Below are positions 44,392 through 53,819 of a DNA stretch of 64,000 nucleotides, in pieces. Positions within the stretch are counted from its first letter, which is position 1; every line of letters starts with the position of its first letter. Below the pieces are notes generated by a model. The model was given only the letters and a program-made list of their open reading frames with translations. It was not told the DNA's origin and searched no databases. The stretch comes from Cercospora beticola (taxonomy: Eukaryota > Ascomycota > Dothideomycetes > Mycosphaerellales > Mycosphaerellaceae): contig NC_088943.1 in assembly GCF_033473495.1 (NCBI RefSeq), forward strand, positions 600,001 to 664,000, read 5' to 3'. Made by a program: the position numbers and the translations under genes.

Positions 44392-44882
44392 ATGAAGTGG
44401 GCAAAACTCTTTGCTCTTGCTGCAGTAGCAAGGCAGACTTCGGCAACCTGGAAAAAGCACCACTGGAAGGCAGAGACTACTGGTGCCAACTCAACAGAAC
44501 TTATACAATGCATGGCCGAGATGAAGGCAATGCTAGAAGCGAATCCAAAAGGTAAGCTCTCGTAATATATTCTGAACTCGACTAACGTCAAGGCAAAGCA
44601 AATCCCATAGAAGGTTACCAATGTGCAAACTCTTGGTGGCAAGTTGGGAGTAATCATATGGGGATACCCTTCCACACGAACCTGAAGAGTTTCCGGCAGT
44701 GCGAAGACGATCTCGCAGAAGCAGTCTATGCTGCTAGGGACTGGTTCCAATGTCAAGCACGGGTCTATTGGGGTCGCAGCTTTGTAGCTTACTCGCCGCT
44801 AGGGCTCGAAGCATGCACAGCCAAGGGCCACGCACCGTGCGAGTATCATTGCTCATGGTTCTGGCCCTACCATTGTAAGTAG
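44392..44882 (+). CDS. Small secreted cysteine-rich protein
   Basis: Two exons (44392-44551, 44611-44882) encode 143 residues; I recognise no family. The N-terminus MKWAKLFALAAVARQTSA looks like a signal peptide. The mature part has eight Cys, in contexts ELIQC, GYQCANSWW, FRQCEDDL, WFQCQARVYW, LEACTAKG, APCEYHC and YHCK, many Trp and His, and no membrane segment. These features suggest a candidate effector or antimicrobial-type protein, stabilised by four disulfides. The 59-nt intron (GTAAGC...GACTAACG...CATAG) is well formed. The stop codon sits in CATTGTAAGTAG: a perfect GTAAGT donor there with an acceptor AAAG at 44916 would give an alternative end, HLWYCEARK, with its stop at 44942. Both forms keep eight Cys. 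It lies in a repeat-bearing accessory interval. Confidence 0.68.
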
Positions 44883-44942
44883 ACTGATCGTAACCTGTAT
44901 TTGGCTTTTGGTAAAGTGTGGTACTGCGAGGCGAGAAAATGA

Positions 44943-45330
44943 CCAACTGTTGGGACTGCACCATATATAAACAAAACCCAAAACTAAAACCCGCAGCTTT
45001 CCGCTTCCTCCCATCCCGTAGCTACCTAAGCTGCAACTCTGCAACTCGGACCACAACGACTCAACATCGATATCGCGCAGCAAAAGCTTCCATCATCGCC
45101 CGAGATCAAGTGAAGTGGGCAGAACCCATTCCTCTCGCTACAGTTGTGAACATTACGACGGCGGACTCTGCGGAGAGAATCTGCCTCCCGTTCACCAGAA
45201 GCGCTAAAATCAGAGAAGTCACAGAGTGTGTCACGGAGATTCGAATCATTGAAGACCAAGCCTCGGATTACTTCTGTCTACTTCATTCCGCTGCCAACGA
45301 ACTTCACCACGTCAGGTCGACTGCCCTACA
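44943..45330. other. Intergenic region before RING gene
   Basis: Upstream sequence of the first RING gene. Nothing else is recognised. Confidence 0.4.
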
Positions 45331-46056
45331 ATGTTCCGAACGGCCTCCCTGACAACCCCTCAGGCAGCCGCCGCCCGCGCCGCGAGCGTGCGGGAAGAAT
45401 GTCCAATCTGTTACGAGCCGATCGCGTTCCCCATCATGACCTTCTGCGGCCATTGCTTTTGCTACGACTGCGGGACTCGATGGTTCACCATGTCAGATCA
45501 ATGCCCCATCTGTCGCAACAAATTGTGTCAGGGACCGCCCGACCCGAAAGCAGAAATCAACGCGATCTTAAGCCAGTCTCGGGACGCTGCAAGGCAGGGC
45601 CGAGAGAATCAGAGAGAGGAGTTGAGGTTGCAGGAGCAGCGGAGAGATGCTTTCCGAGAGGCCGTACATCGCATTATGGATGCGGAGGCGCCTAATGGGG
45701 AGATGTGGCGGATTAGTGCACTTGTGAGGCGTTTGCGCGCTGATCGCTCTGCTGGCCGGTATGAGTTTGAGTATGATGAGGCGCTTGAGATGCTAGGTAC
45801 GATGCACGCTGAACGGACTGGAATTGTGGTTATCTCCGGCTTGGTGCTCAAAACCGATCTGGCTGAAGATGATGCGGAGGAGGCTGAGGTCGAAGACCTG
45901 GACGAAAGTGCAGAGGATATCAGTGAGGAAAGTAGCGACAAGGCAAGCGACAACAGCGATATGGACGCTGGAGAGGACATTGGAGAGGAGAGCGAGGCTG
46001 CTGGTGAGGCGATTCTACCTCATATGGAAAGGCAGACTGCCGAGATGAGCCAGTGA
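45331..46056 (+). CDS. RING-finger (C3HC4) protein, paralogue 1
   Basis: A single exon of 241 residues. A C3HC4 RING is formed by Cys24, Cys27, Cys39, His41, Cys44, Cys47, Cys58 and Cys61 (CPICYEP...FCGHCFCYDC...CPICRN), so it is probably a ubiquitin E3 ligase. A helical region follows (RENQREELRLQEQRRDAFREAVHRIMD) and an acidic C-terminal tail (EDDAEEAEVEDLDESAEDISEE). The RING has the ordered spacing for E2 binding; substrate unknown. A similar RING gene lies 900 bp downstream on the same strand with the same plan (N-terminal RING, helical middle, acidic tail), which suggests an old tandem duplication. No membrane segment. Confidence 0.82.
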   Translation: MFRTASLTTPQAAAARAASVREECPICYEPIAFPIMTFCGHCFCYDCGTRWFTMSDQCPICRNKLCQGPPDPKAEINAILSQSRDAARQGRENQREELRLQEQRRDAFREAVHRIMDAEAPNGEMWRISALVRRLRADRSAGRYEFEYDEALEMLGTMHAERTGIVVISGLVLKTDLAEDDAEEAEVEDLDESAEDISEESSDKASDNSDMDAGEDIGEESEAAGEAILPHMERQTAEMSQ

Positions 46057-46959
46057 TACATGAAGGTGATGGTCATACGGACAATCACTTCGCACCCGCA
46101 GAGCCCAGGAAAATTCCGTCAATGCGCTCATCAATACGGTCTGTCCAACGATTTCCAGCTTACGCTACCTGGGGATTCAAGGGACCTCGAAAGCGTTGAA
46201 GGTATTCCAGGCATCGACCTGCTACTCCTCTGGAAGAAAGACATCGCAAAGAAAAAGCACGTCCATGCTGTAGAGCTTCTTTCGAACGGGAGAGTGTCCG
46301 AAACTCGACAATGCAACTCCCTAAACGCACCTACGCCGCCGTTGGAAGCCCGCAAGCGCCTCTCTCCTCGTCGTGGGCCTTCCATCGGGGTAACGAGGCG
46401 ATTCGATGCGCGTCTGCAGTATCGAGCTTATTCATCCGACCAGCGTATCGGTCCACTGTCTGTACGCTGGAAGGTGCTCGAAGAAGCGTTGTAATTGTTC
46501 GAATCATCGAAGGCGCTCCTCGTCTGTCTCGCGTTCTGCCTGTGCTGTTCACTATCGAATCAGCAGCAACGCATTTGTACTGCAATCGACTTCAAAATGC
46601 TGCAAGAAACACTTTCTGATGTACAGGAGAAGAGTGGCGGTTTCGTCGCCCCAACTGAAGCCCCTCGCTGTCTCTGTCTGCCTCCTGCAGGCTTGACACT
46701 AGCGTGTTTCAACGGTGTCAAACAACGACAATTCACACGTGCAAGCTGGAACAAGAGACTCGGATTCAATCCACGGTCATTCCTCTTCGCACCTACATCA
46801 GCACAGCCCGACTGCCAATTGACGCTGTGCTAGATCAACCAGCACTTCGACGGACCTTTGCTTCGACCACATTCTCGCGCGCACTACTAACCATTTTAAC
46901 CACCACTCAGGACGCACCCAGTACTTATTCGCCAACACCTCTTCCAAAGAGCATCGAAT
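46057..46959. other. Interval between RING paralogues
   Basis: About 900 bp. Frames here reach 144 codons but overlap on both strands and show no motif. It presumably includes the promoter of the second RING gene. Confidence 0.4.
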
Positions 46960-47820
46960 ATGCCACTTCCAACATACATCGAGTTCACCAACCGCCACCT
47001 CTTCTCCGCAATGGAACAGGACCAAGACGACTACGCCGAACTATGCGCCATTTGCCAAGATCCCTTCTCCTCCCCCGTCGAAACAACCTGCGGCCATCTC
47101 TTCTGCTACCGCTGCGCCCACTCCTGGTTCTCCACCAAAGCTACTTGTCCCAACTGCCGTCAACTTCTCTACGACGAATCGACCAGACCTCGCTGGATCG
47201 CCACCGTGGAAATCTTCCCCTTCGACAGCCTAGATTTCGACATCGACCAAGATATCGTTCTGGAGAGATTAATCGAACTAACTCCCATCTTCGAAGAAGA
47301 CGAGATAGAATTCGACGATACCTCGATTCGAGTGGACTATGACAACCTGTTAGCAGTTGCCGTCGCAGCCACTGCTTGGGGATATGAGCAACTTGACGAA
47401 GACAATCAGCTGCGTGGAGAAGAGCTCCGTAAATTGCGGAAAGCATATTTTACAGCCGTGAGCAAAGTGCAAGGAGTCCTTTGGGAGCTTCGCGGTGAAG
47501 TCATCACGTCAATGAGATTGTGGCGTCTACTTCGTGACCCGTTCTTTGATGAGGACTCGGATTGCGAGGATAGTGGAGATGAAGCAGAGGACGAGGCAGA
47601 GGAAGAGGGTCATTTGGAATATAGAGATAACGAGTATGAGGATAATGATCCTTCTGAAGTTGAAGGCGAAGCCGACTTCGACGATGAGGGTTCCGACGAG
47701 GATTACGGTGGGCCGTCAGCAGCAGAAGCAGCTCAGGAGAAACTGGACACCGACCTTCAGAATATGCTGTCATACATCTGCCAGTACGCGACGGTCCACC
47801 ATCAAGCAATCCATTGGTAG
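46960..47820 (+). CDS. RING-finger (C3HC4) protein, paralogue 2
   Basis: A single exon of 286 residues. The C3HC4 RING uses Cys29, Cys32, Cys44, His46, Cys49, Cys52, Cys63 and Cys66 (CAICQDP...TCGHLFCYRC...CPNCRQ). The middle is helical (ELRKLRKAYFTAVSKVQGVLWELRGEVITSMRLWRLL) and the end is highly acidic (EDSGDEAEDEAEEEGHLEY), then a short helix ending HHQAIHW. It is most likely a ubiquitin E3 ligase. A second Met at residue 18 (MEQDQDDYAELC, position 47011) would also leave the RING intact and may be the true start. Plan and orientation match paralogue 1, but the sequences have diverged outside the RING. Confidence 0.83.
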   Translation: MPLPTYIEFTNRHLFSAMEQDQDDYAELCAICQDPFSSPVETTCGHLFCYRCAHSWFSTKATCPNCRQLLYDESTRPRWIATVEIFPFDSLDFDIDQDIVLERLIELTPIFEEDEIEFDDTSIRVDYDNLLAVAVAATAWGYEQLDEDNQLRGEELRKLRKAYFTAVSKVQGVLWELRGEVITSMRLWRLLRDPFFDEDSDCEDSGDEAEDEAEEEGHLEYRDNEYEDNDPSEVEGEADFDDEGSDEDYGGPSAAEAAQEKLDTDLQNMLSYICQYATVHHQAIHW

Positions 47821-48216
47821 TAGGTAGGTACAAGAGTGTAACGCTCCAGATCAAAGGCCTCATGACGTCCTGTTTCTCTGCACAATCGGAGGCTCCAAAG
47901 CTCGTGATATTGGTCGCAGCCAAAATCGTGCTGTGAGAAATTGTCTGAGATGAGGCCCGTGATCGTTGGAAAACAGCTCCAGCTCCGAGATAGGAAGGCA
48001 TTCTCTGCTATTTCGCTTTGCGAAGATGCACAGTAGCACAGCAGAGTGCTATTCGAGACACCAATGCTTGCGAATCTCCTCCAAGCGATATTGGGAACAC
48101 TCTATCTTCAGCCACACAGACTCATCCTGTCTTGGGGTCACTGGCTGTCTCTACACTCACACAAGTCGGCATCGCATCGGTTCCCATTCTCTCACATTCC
48201 ACAGGCCTCAACTTCG
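47821..48216. other. Convergent intergenic region
   Basis: 3' flanks of RING paralogue 2 and the phosphatase gene. Nothing recognised. Confidence 0.4.
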
Positions 48217-48976
48217 TCACCTCCCAGGAACCTCAACCGGAAAATCCCATTCCTGAATCTCAAAAACCCCTCTCTCACTCCTCCCCACCCCCCCACCACT
48301 CCTCTCCGTCTCCGCATCCTCAACAAGCCCCAATTTCCCATCCGCCCCTCTCGAAAACTCAAAACACCTAAAATCCGCATTCGCAAACCTCCTCTTACTG
48401 ATCCCAGTCCTCAAAAACCCCGCATGGCTCACAACCGCAATAACTTTCTCCTTCCGAGCATACAAATCCTCCAGACAATGATCTCCTCGTTCCCGATTTG
48501 CCTTCTTCGTATACGCATACGGTGTGTTGTCAGATTTATCAGGATATCTAGGATCGACATGAAACAAATCGAGTTCTGGGAAACGTTTAGAAATTTCTTG
48601 AAGAGAGCTGCCAGTGTCGCAGGGTTTGTTGGAGTTCTCTATCAATGCATCGACATCAGCTACAACTCTTCTTCCAAACAGAGACATGAAGGAGAAATAA
48701 TAGCTCACCTTGCCACATCGCATCCACCTCAACCGGCACTCCGCCCTTGATAAGCCAAGCCAGAGCATTCAAACTCGTCTGACAAGTCCGTTTCATAGGA
48801 CTGGTGATAATCCTCTCCACTCTTAACGCCAAAGGACATTCTTCTCTGAGATGCTTTTCGAGAGCTTTGCATTGCTCAAGACCTTTGGCCGTGAGTTCTG
48901 GATCGTGTAGATTCCAATTACTCGTGGCATTGTGTTCAGCTTCGGCATGGCGGATGAGGATCAGTGTAGGTGGCAT
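48217..48976 (-). CDS. Histidine-phosphatase (phosphoglycerate mutase-like) protein
   Basis: Two exons (48976-48709, 48638-48217) encode 229 residues. The phosphohistidine motif LIRHAEAEHN lies at about residues 7-16, followed by HDPELTAKGLEQCKALEKHL and ITSPMKRTCQTSLNA, and later VVSHAGFLRTG with the second catalytic His. The intron (GTGAGC...GCTGATG...GATAG, 70 nt) joins VDAMWQ to ENSNKPCDTGSSL; this junction resembles other fungal members. The family hydrolyses phosphate esters; small fungal members have no firm substrate. The C-terminus (TERSGGGVGRSERGVFEIQEWDFP) is typical. Cytosolic: no signal peptide. Confidence 0.87.
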
Positions 48977-50236
48977 ATTTTGGTAGATTTGCTTTCAAGC
49001 AATATCTTGAGGATTTAGGGATTGTTATGCATTGTGGACGATTTTGCGATGCGATGCTCGCGTGAAAGATGAGATGGTGTCGTGTCGAAACGGCATTACG
49101 TCATATGGGTTGTGCAGAAGGAGCAGGTGAAGTGAAAGTGTCTTAGGAGAAGAGTTCTTTCTCTAGTCATCACCGAGACAACACAAAGACAGATTGCTGC
49201 ACCGAATGCCGTAGTTGTCGCCATACGGAGCTGGGATTGATCCGTCGCTTTGATTGTATTCCCGTTCTTCTGAGCAAGCTGCCTCGTCACACAAACCCAA
49301 TTGTTCAGAGTCGTGAGGACGCGAATCCGGTGGACATGATCTCGGAAAATTTCGAGGTGTTGCGACCACTTCAACCTGGGGTGTAAGATACTTCTTGGAG
49401 ACTGTTTTACCGATTCGGCCGATCCTGCTGAGAGGCTGCATGGGAGTGCGATGGCTTGTCCAAATGCAGGAGACACTGCGAGAAGATTGCCATGCCGGAG
49501 ACTCTGATGGCTCAGAACGCTGCAAGATGAATACCTTCCGACAGCAGGTTCCGCTTCGACTCCATCGCCACTTCTTGTGGCAAACAGCGACACAGCCCTC
49601 GCACGACTGTGGCTGGTGATGAACCACAAGGCTGCATCGCCCAACAACAATGACAATGCCCCTCTGGAAGCCCTTCCGAAGCACCTCAGCCCAGCCGGAC
49701 TTCCACCATGAATAGATGAAAGACACGCAATGCACAAGCAGACATCAGTGTCATCGACGCAAGCGCGGAGCACAAACCGACGCCGGACGAAAACATCCCC
49801 GTCAAGCCTCTGCCAATCACCATCACAGATCTTCTATCTCTTGGCAAAAAACCGCTGAGCCTCACCCTTGACGTCCCTCTGTGCAACTCTCCGAAGGCAC
49901 ACAATCGCACGGCGAATTGTGGTCAACGTGCTCGAACGATGTCTTCTCCAGCACTGCCATGCCACGCTCTTCGGTTCTCCATATATCCGATTGACGAGCG
50001 ACGCGCGTTGCCGCAGAATCGTAGCAGTGCAAAGTAGCCGATGCTAATCATCATGCTGGTAAGACTGGACGAGGAGAAATCATATATATGGCTCCTAGAA
50101 AAGTCTACTCTCACGGTAAGCAAAGCAAGGCAGAACAGAACACAACGACAACGACAGCTGGTCTGCCGCTCTCTCTCCATTCTATCTACGATACCAAGCA
50201 AATCAAAAGAACCACCACCAAACAACAACAACAACC
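48977..50236. other. Gene-free interval
   Basis: About 1.26 kb. Two overlapping minus frames (to 225 codons) span much of it, but their text has no domain, and they open and close without a coding signature. The last 150 bp is the AAC-rich leader of the next gene. Confidence 0.45.
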
Positions 50237-50710
50237 ATGAAATTCTACGCCCTCGCCACCCTCCTAACTTTCTCTCTCACATCCGCCATCCCAACAAACA
50301 ACGAACCCAACAACAACAAGCCCCACATCCGCCGCTCCCTCACCGGCGTAGCCTTCAAACCTCTGAACCAAGAATTCTACCCCGTCCGCAACAACCCACC
50401 TTCCGCCAACCCACCTTACGCCGCCATCCCAACAGGCACCGCTCCCTCAATCCCCTACCCCACAGGAACATCCTCCCCGTTCCCAATCCCCACAGGCTCA
50501 CTTCCATGCACAACCTCCAACTCCATCGTCTGCGCAGGCCCCAAACTCTTCGGCCTCTGCTCCAACGGAGCCGTGAGTTTCCGCCCTGTGGCACCAGGAA
50601 CAGCATGTCTGAGTGGAAAAATCGTCTCAGAGAGGGAGATTTATGCGATTGTTGATGATGAGGATGATGAAGATCGGGAGGATGGCTGGTCATGGTGGAA
50701 GAGGATTTGA
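50237..50710 (+). CDS. Secreted protein with CBM19-like cysteine module
   Basis: A single exon of 157 residues. The signal peptide is MKFYALATLLTFSLTSA, followed by an Asn-rich segment and a dibasic IRRSL that could be a Kex2 site. A Pro/Thr-rich linker (about residues 50-90) leads to a four-Cys module CTTSNSIVCAGPKLFGLC plus SNGAVSFRPVAPGTACLSGK. The pattern C...C.....FG.C.NG...F...A.GT.C..G matches small fungal carbohydrate-binding modules of the CBM19 or chitin-binding type, but I cannot confirm the family. The tail is acidic (VDDEDDEDRED) and ends WSWWKRI. It could bind cell-wall chitin or act as an effector; the role is inferred. Confidence 0.7.
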   Translation: MKFYALATLLTFSLTSAIPTNNEPNNNKPHIRRSLTGVAFKPLNQEFYPVRNNPPSANPPYAAIPTGTAPSIPYPTGTSSPFPIPTGSLPCTTSNSIVCAGPKLFGLCSNGAVSFRPVAPGTACLSGKIVSEREIYAIVDDEDDEDREDGWSWWKRI

Positions 50711-50966
50711 GTTCCCCAGGAGATCGAAGAAAGATTCAGTCGAGGACATGATGTGGTATCACGATATTACGATGGAAAATGAAAGGAAGAGAATGGCGTT
50801 TCTGCTTCCCCGGAGAGGTTTCCTTTGGCATGAAATGATATAAAGTCATAGAAAGCTTTTCCGAAAGGCACCACCACGCTCAACAAGTTCAATGAGCAGT
50901 ATAGAAGAACAAGATAGAGCTTTGAAATTAAGTGTTCGGGTATCGCAAGAAATTTCATCACTACAA

Positions 50967-52430
50967 TCATCGCCTCGAACCTTTTCTCTTCCTCGCAGGA
51001 CTAGAGCCTTTCGCAGGAGAGCCAGTACCAGTCGCAGTAGCAGCAGACCCCCCATTCTCACGCTCGACCAAAGGACTCGTCTGACGTATTGAGTACCCAC
51101 CACCACGCGGATGATCCAAGACATCGATCTGCACGCCCTGCCCATCACTACTATCGCTACTGCTAGTCTCCACGCGACGAAGTCCACTTCCATATTGCTC
51201 TCTCGCACCTCGTTGAGGAGCCAAAGGCGATGAAGAAGCTGGAGCTCGTCGCAGGGAAGCATAGCGAACATCAGTAGGGTAAGGTGGGTTTGGCGGGTGT
51301 CCCGGTGCGGGCGGACCACTGACATTGCGTCGCCCCTGCGCTGCGGGCAGAGGCGGTGCCATGTCGTAGTCGTACGCGGCCCATTGTTGCGCAGTGCTCG
51401 CTGATCTGGTCCGTGATGGAGGGGCATACCAGTCCGCATCGTCGGGCGGCTGAGATCGAAGAGAGCCCGACGACTCTGGTCGAATATAGCGTGGTGGAAT
51501 AGGTGGCATTTCTGGCGGCGTCGACTCCCTCCGACTATGCTTTGAAGAGGATCGAGAAGAAGGGTGTGCGCGCGCAAGCTCTGGAGATGGAGGATTGAAG
51601 TATGTCACAGGTGCATACATGACTCCGTTCGGACCAGGAATCATGCTCTCTCGAGGAGGGTACCCAGAAAGAGCTTGTGGGTCGGAGTTCTTCCTGCTGG
51701 GTGGGTCCTTTTGTTTGGTCTTCGAATTCGACTTGGCTGGAGAACCAAAAAGCAAGGAGGACGTGCTGCCCTTGCGTCCCTTTTGATTTTTCAAGCTCGT
51801 GCTGCTGCTGGAACGACTGCTCGACTTTGCTTTTTCCTTTTCTTTCGCTGCCTTTGCCGGGGTGGCAGGAGGTGAGACCAGAGCTTGAGTTGGCGGATGC
51901 TCCAATCGCTGGCCATTCCTGCGCTCAAGAGCCGCCATCTCGTCCATGCTCAGACTCACGTTGCCCTTACCTTCCCTTCGTGCTCGCGAGATCCTGTCCA
52001 GAGCGGTGTGTAGTAGAGCTTCCTCACGATCCCTCGCAGCATACGACCTGCTCTGCTGGTACTGCTCGTCCTCTTCTTCCGAAATATCATCGTAATACGC
52101 TCGATCATCGTACAATGTGCCGCCTCTATTTTGCCGTCTATCCTGACCCAGGTCGTAGCCATCAAAATACAGTTTATCGCTTGTCCTGAGAGATCCAATG
52201 CGATCGCTTCCTTCGTTCAACACAACGCCGTGTCCATGTTCATCATACTCTCCCTCGCTGTCCAGCTCGTGAATGGAGCGTGGATCACGAAGCTCCCAAT
52301 CTTGCGGATATGTGTGCGTGGCTCTTCGCCTGGTCCCGCCGAGAGCTCCGGGTCGTCTTCCCGTTTCGTAGGGCGAAGAGTGCGCGGCAGACGACCTATA
52401 CCGCCTCCTCGGAGAAACTAGCGGCGACAT
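50967..52430 (-). CDS. Disordered Ser/Pro/Arg-rich fungal protein
   Basis: A single exon of 487 residues starts MSPLVSPRRRYRSSAAHSSP. Nearly all of it is low-complexity and charged. One conserved-looking stretch, REEALLHTALDRISRARREG followed by KGNVSLSMDEMAALERRNG (about residues 134-171), stands out as helical. A Ser/Lys-rich block (SSSRSSSSTSLKNQKGRKGSTSS) and Pro/Tyr-rich segments follow; the end is basic (SPARKRKGSRR). No known domain. The ATG at 52430 lies inside the last exon of PRA1 in another frame, giving a 35-bp same-strand overlap. The first following in-frame Met is far downstream, so either the overlap is real, or the true start is in an upstream exon shared with or nested in PRA1. 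Confidence 0.75.
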   Translation of the reverse strand: MSPLVSPRRRYRSSAAHSSPYETGRRPGALGGTRRRATHTYPQDWELRDPRSIHELDSEGEYDEHGHGVVLNEGSDRIGSLRTSDKLYFDGYDLGQDRRQNRGGTLYDDRAYYDDISEEEDEQYQQSRSYAARDREEALLHTALDRISRARREGKGNVSLSMDEMAALERRNGQRLEHPPTQALVSPPATPAKAAKEKEKAKSSSRSSSSTSLKNQKGRKGSTSSLLFGSPAKSNSKTKQKDPPSRKNSDPQALSGYPPRESMIPGPNGVMYAPVTYFNPPSPELARAHPSSRSSSKHSRRESTPPEMPPIPPRYIRPESSGSLRSQPPDDADWYAPPSRTRSASTAQQWAAYDYDMAPPLPAAQGRRNVSGPPAPGHPPNPPYPTDVRYASLRRAPASSSPLAPQRGAREQYGSGLRRVETSSSDSSDGQGVQIDVLDHPRGGGYSIRQTSPLVERENGGSAATATGTGSPAKGSSPARKRKGSRR

Positions 52431-53042
52431 CTTTTTCCATGAATGCTGCGTGACCCAGGATGGTCACGCCGGATGCGCCAATGAGCCACAGCACAGTGGT
52501 GAAGGGAGAAGCCCAGAAGAAGAGGGGCTAATCGATGTCAGCTGGAGCAGAGTAGGACTCGGCCTCGAAACTCACAATGGATACCACGAGCAGACCGGTG
52601 TAGAGCTGGCTCACGGTTGCCCGCGCAAAGCCCACGTCGAGGTCACGTCCCTCGAGCTTGCCAATCCCGTACATGCCACCTACGATCAGGACGATCACGA
52701 AGGACAGCAGCAAATTTGTGAGCAAGCTGTAGATGCTGAGCATGACGAAGACGGCGGCATAGTTGCTGCTGAAATAGGATAGGTTGTAGTTGACTCGGTT
52801 CTGGATCGTGCCAAAGTCTGCTGGCTTGCTGATGCGCTTGATATCGAGGAACTCGGAGATGGGACGCAGATTGGCGAAACGCGATCCGACGGACTGCGAC
52901 CTGAGGGAGTCGAAACGACCGCCCAAGCTGTACGCGCACATGTCAGCGGCCGACGCATTCCTGCAGCTGCTGCCTCCGCGCGGGTGGATGCTCACTTCAA
53001 TCGCGATGTCAAGGCATCGATGGGAATATTGATGCGGGCCAT
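52396..53042 (-). CDS. PRA1 (prenylated Rab acceptor, Yip3-like)
   Basis: Three exons (53042-52996, 52927-52576, 52527-52396) encode 176 residues. The first 16 codons (MARINIPIDALTSRL) are followed by GGRFDSLRSQSVGSRFANLRP, FLDIKRISKPADF, then NVNYNLSYFSSNY-type text (RVNYNLSYFSSNYAAVFVML) and four membrane-like segments in pairs, as in PRA1. Exon 3 adds PLFFWASPFTTVLWLIGASGV, TILGHAAFMEKDVAAS and FSEEAV, a classic PRA1 C-terminus. If intron 2 (52575-52528, GTGAGT...CTGACAT...TTAG) is retained, translation stops at once at a TAG formed by the acceptor. PRA1 acts in ER/Golgi membranes on prenylated Rab GTPases. The intron 1 acceptor is CAG and both splice phases fit. Confidence 0.9.
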
Positions 53043-53819
53043 GGTGTCTGGACGGCGCGTGCAAAGGTGCGACGAGGAGATCGGGGGGGCGGGTGGTCTT
53101 GTAGATTCTGCGAAACACGCGTGATATTAGCATCCGCGCCTCAACCGTGGTTGCAAGCCGCCTTCAGAGGGCCGCATCCGGACAGCTGCAGCGATCCGGC
53201 GACGGGTGAACCTACATTGCGTCGTGGGTGGTGACAGCGTCGGTGACAGCGAGCGGACGGTGGAGCGGAACGAGTCGGTGGTGGTGGAAGGCAGAAAGGA
53301 GCAGGCAGAAATGCGTTGACGGAAAGTCCCCAAGTATCGGTGGTGAGAAGCAGCGCTGAACTCTCCCGCTGCTCTCACACAAATCCGCACGGCATCCCTG
53401 CGCCGCTGCCGTGCCGAGAGGAAGGCCCAGGGTCTGGCTCCCCTGAATTCGCACGTGAAAGAGGACAGCTAGTGCCCATGCATGAGGAGGAGAAGATGGT
53501 GAATCTGATGAAGATGGGCAGGACAGGTGGGAAGGAGGAGATACGGTCCAGAAGAGCTCTTTTCACGCATTTCTTCCCCTCGCCCTCGATTCGCCGGGGA
53601 GTGTGCAGCAGCAGGGCAGGGAACGCGCTCTGTCAATAAGCTTCTGCCACGACACGAGCCCGCCAGAAATTCGCGCGCCCAACTCGTCGACTGCTGGCCT
53701 CTTTGTTGGCCGACGACAGCAGTACATCCACCACGCTCCCCACCGCCTGTCCATAGGCCACAGTCCGCATCGGCACCTCTGCGAAGGTGTGCGCCGAGTC
53801 GTCCAGCGCATCGCCCATC
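53043..53819. promoter_or_regulatory. Divergent promoter region PRA1/J-protein
   Basis: About 780 bp. It contains the promoters of two secretory-pathway genes. No unfolded-protein-response element could be assigned by eye. Confidence 0.45.

Noticed and set aside
46060..46494. 144-codon frame between the RING genes
   Set aside because: Competing frames on both strands, no motif and poor start context.
49096..49773. 225-codon and 190-codon overlapping minus frames
   Set aside because: They overlap in different frames without recognisable domain or good start context.
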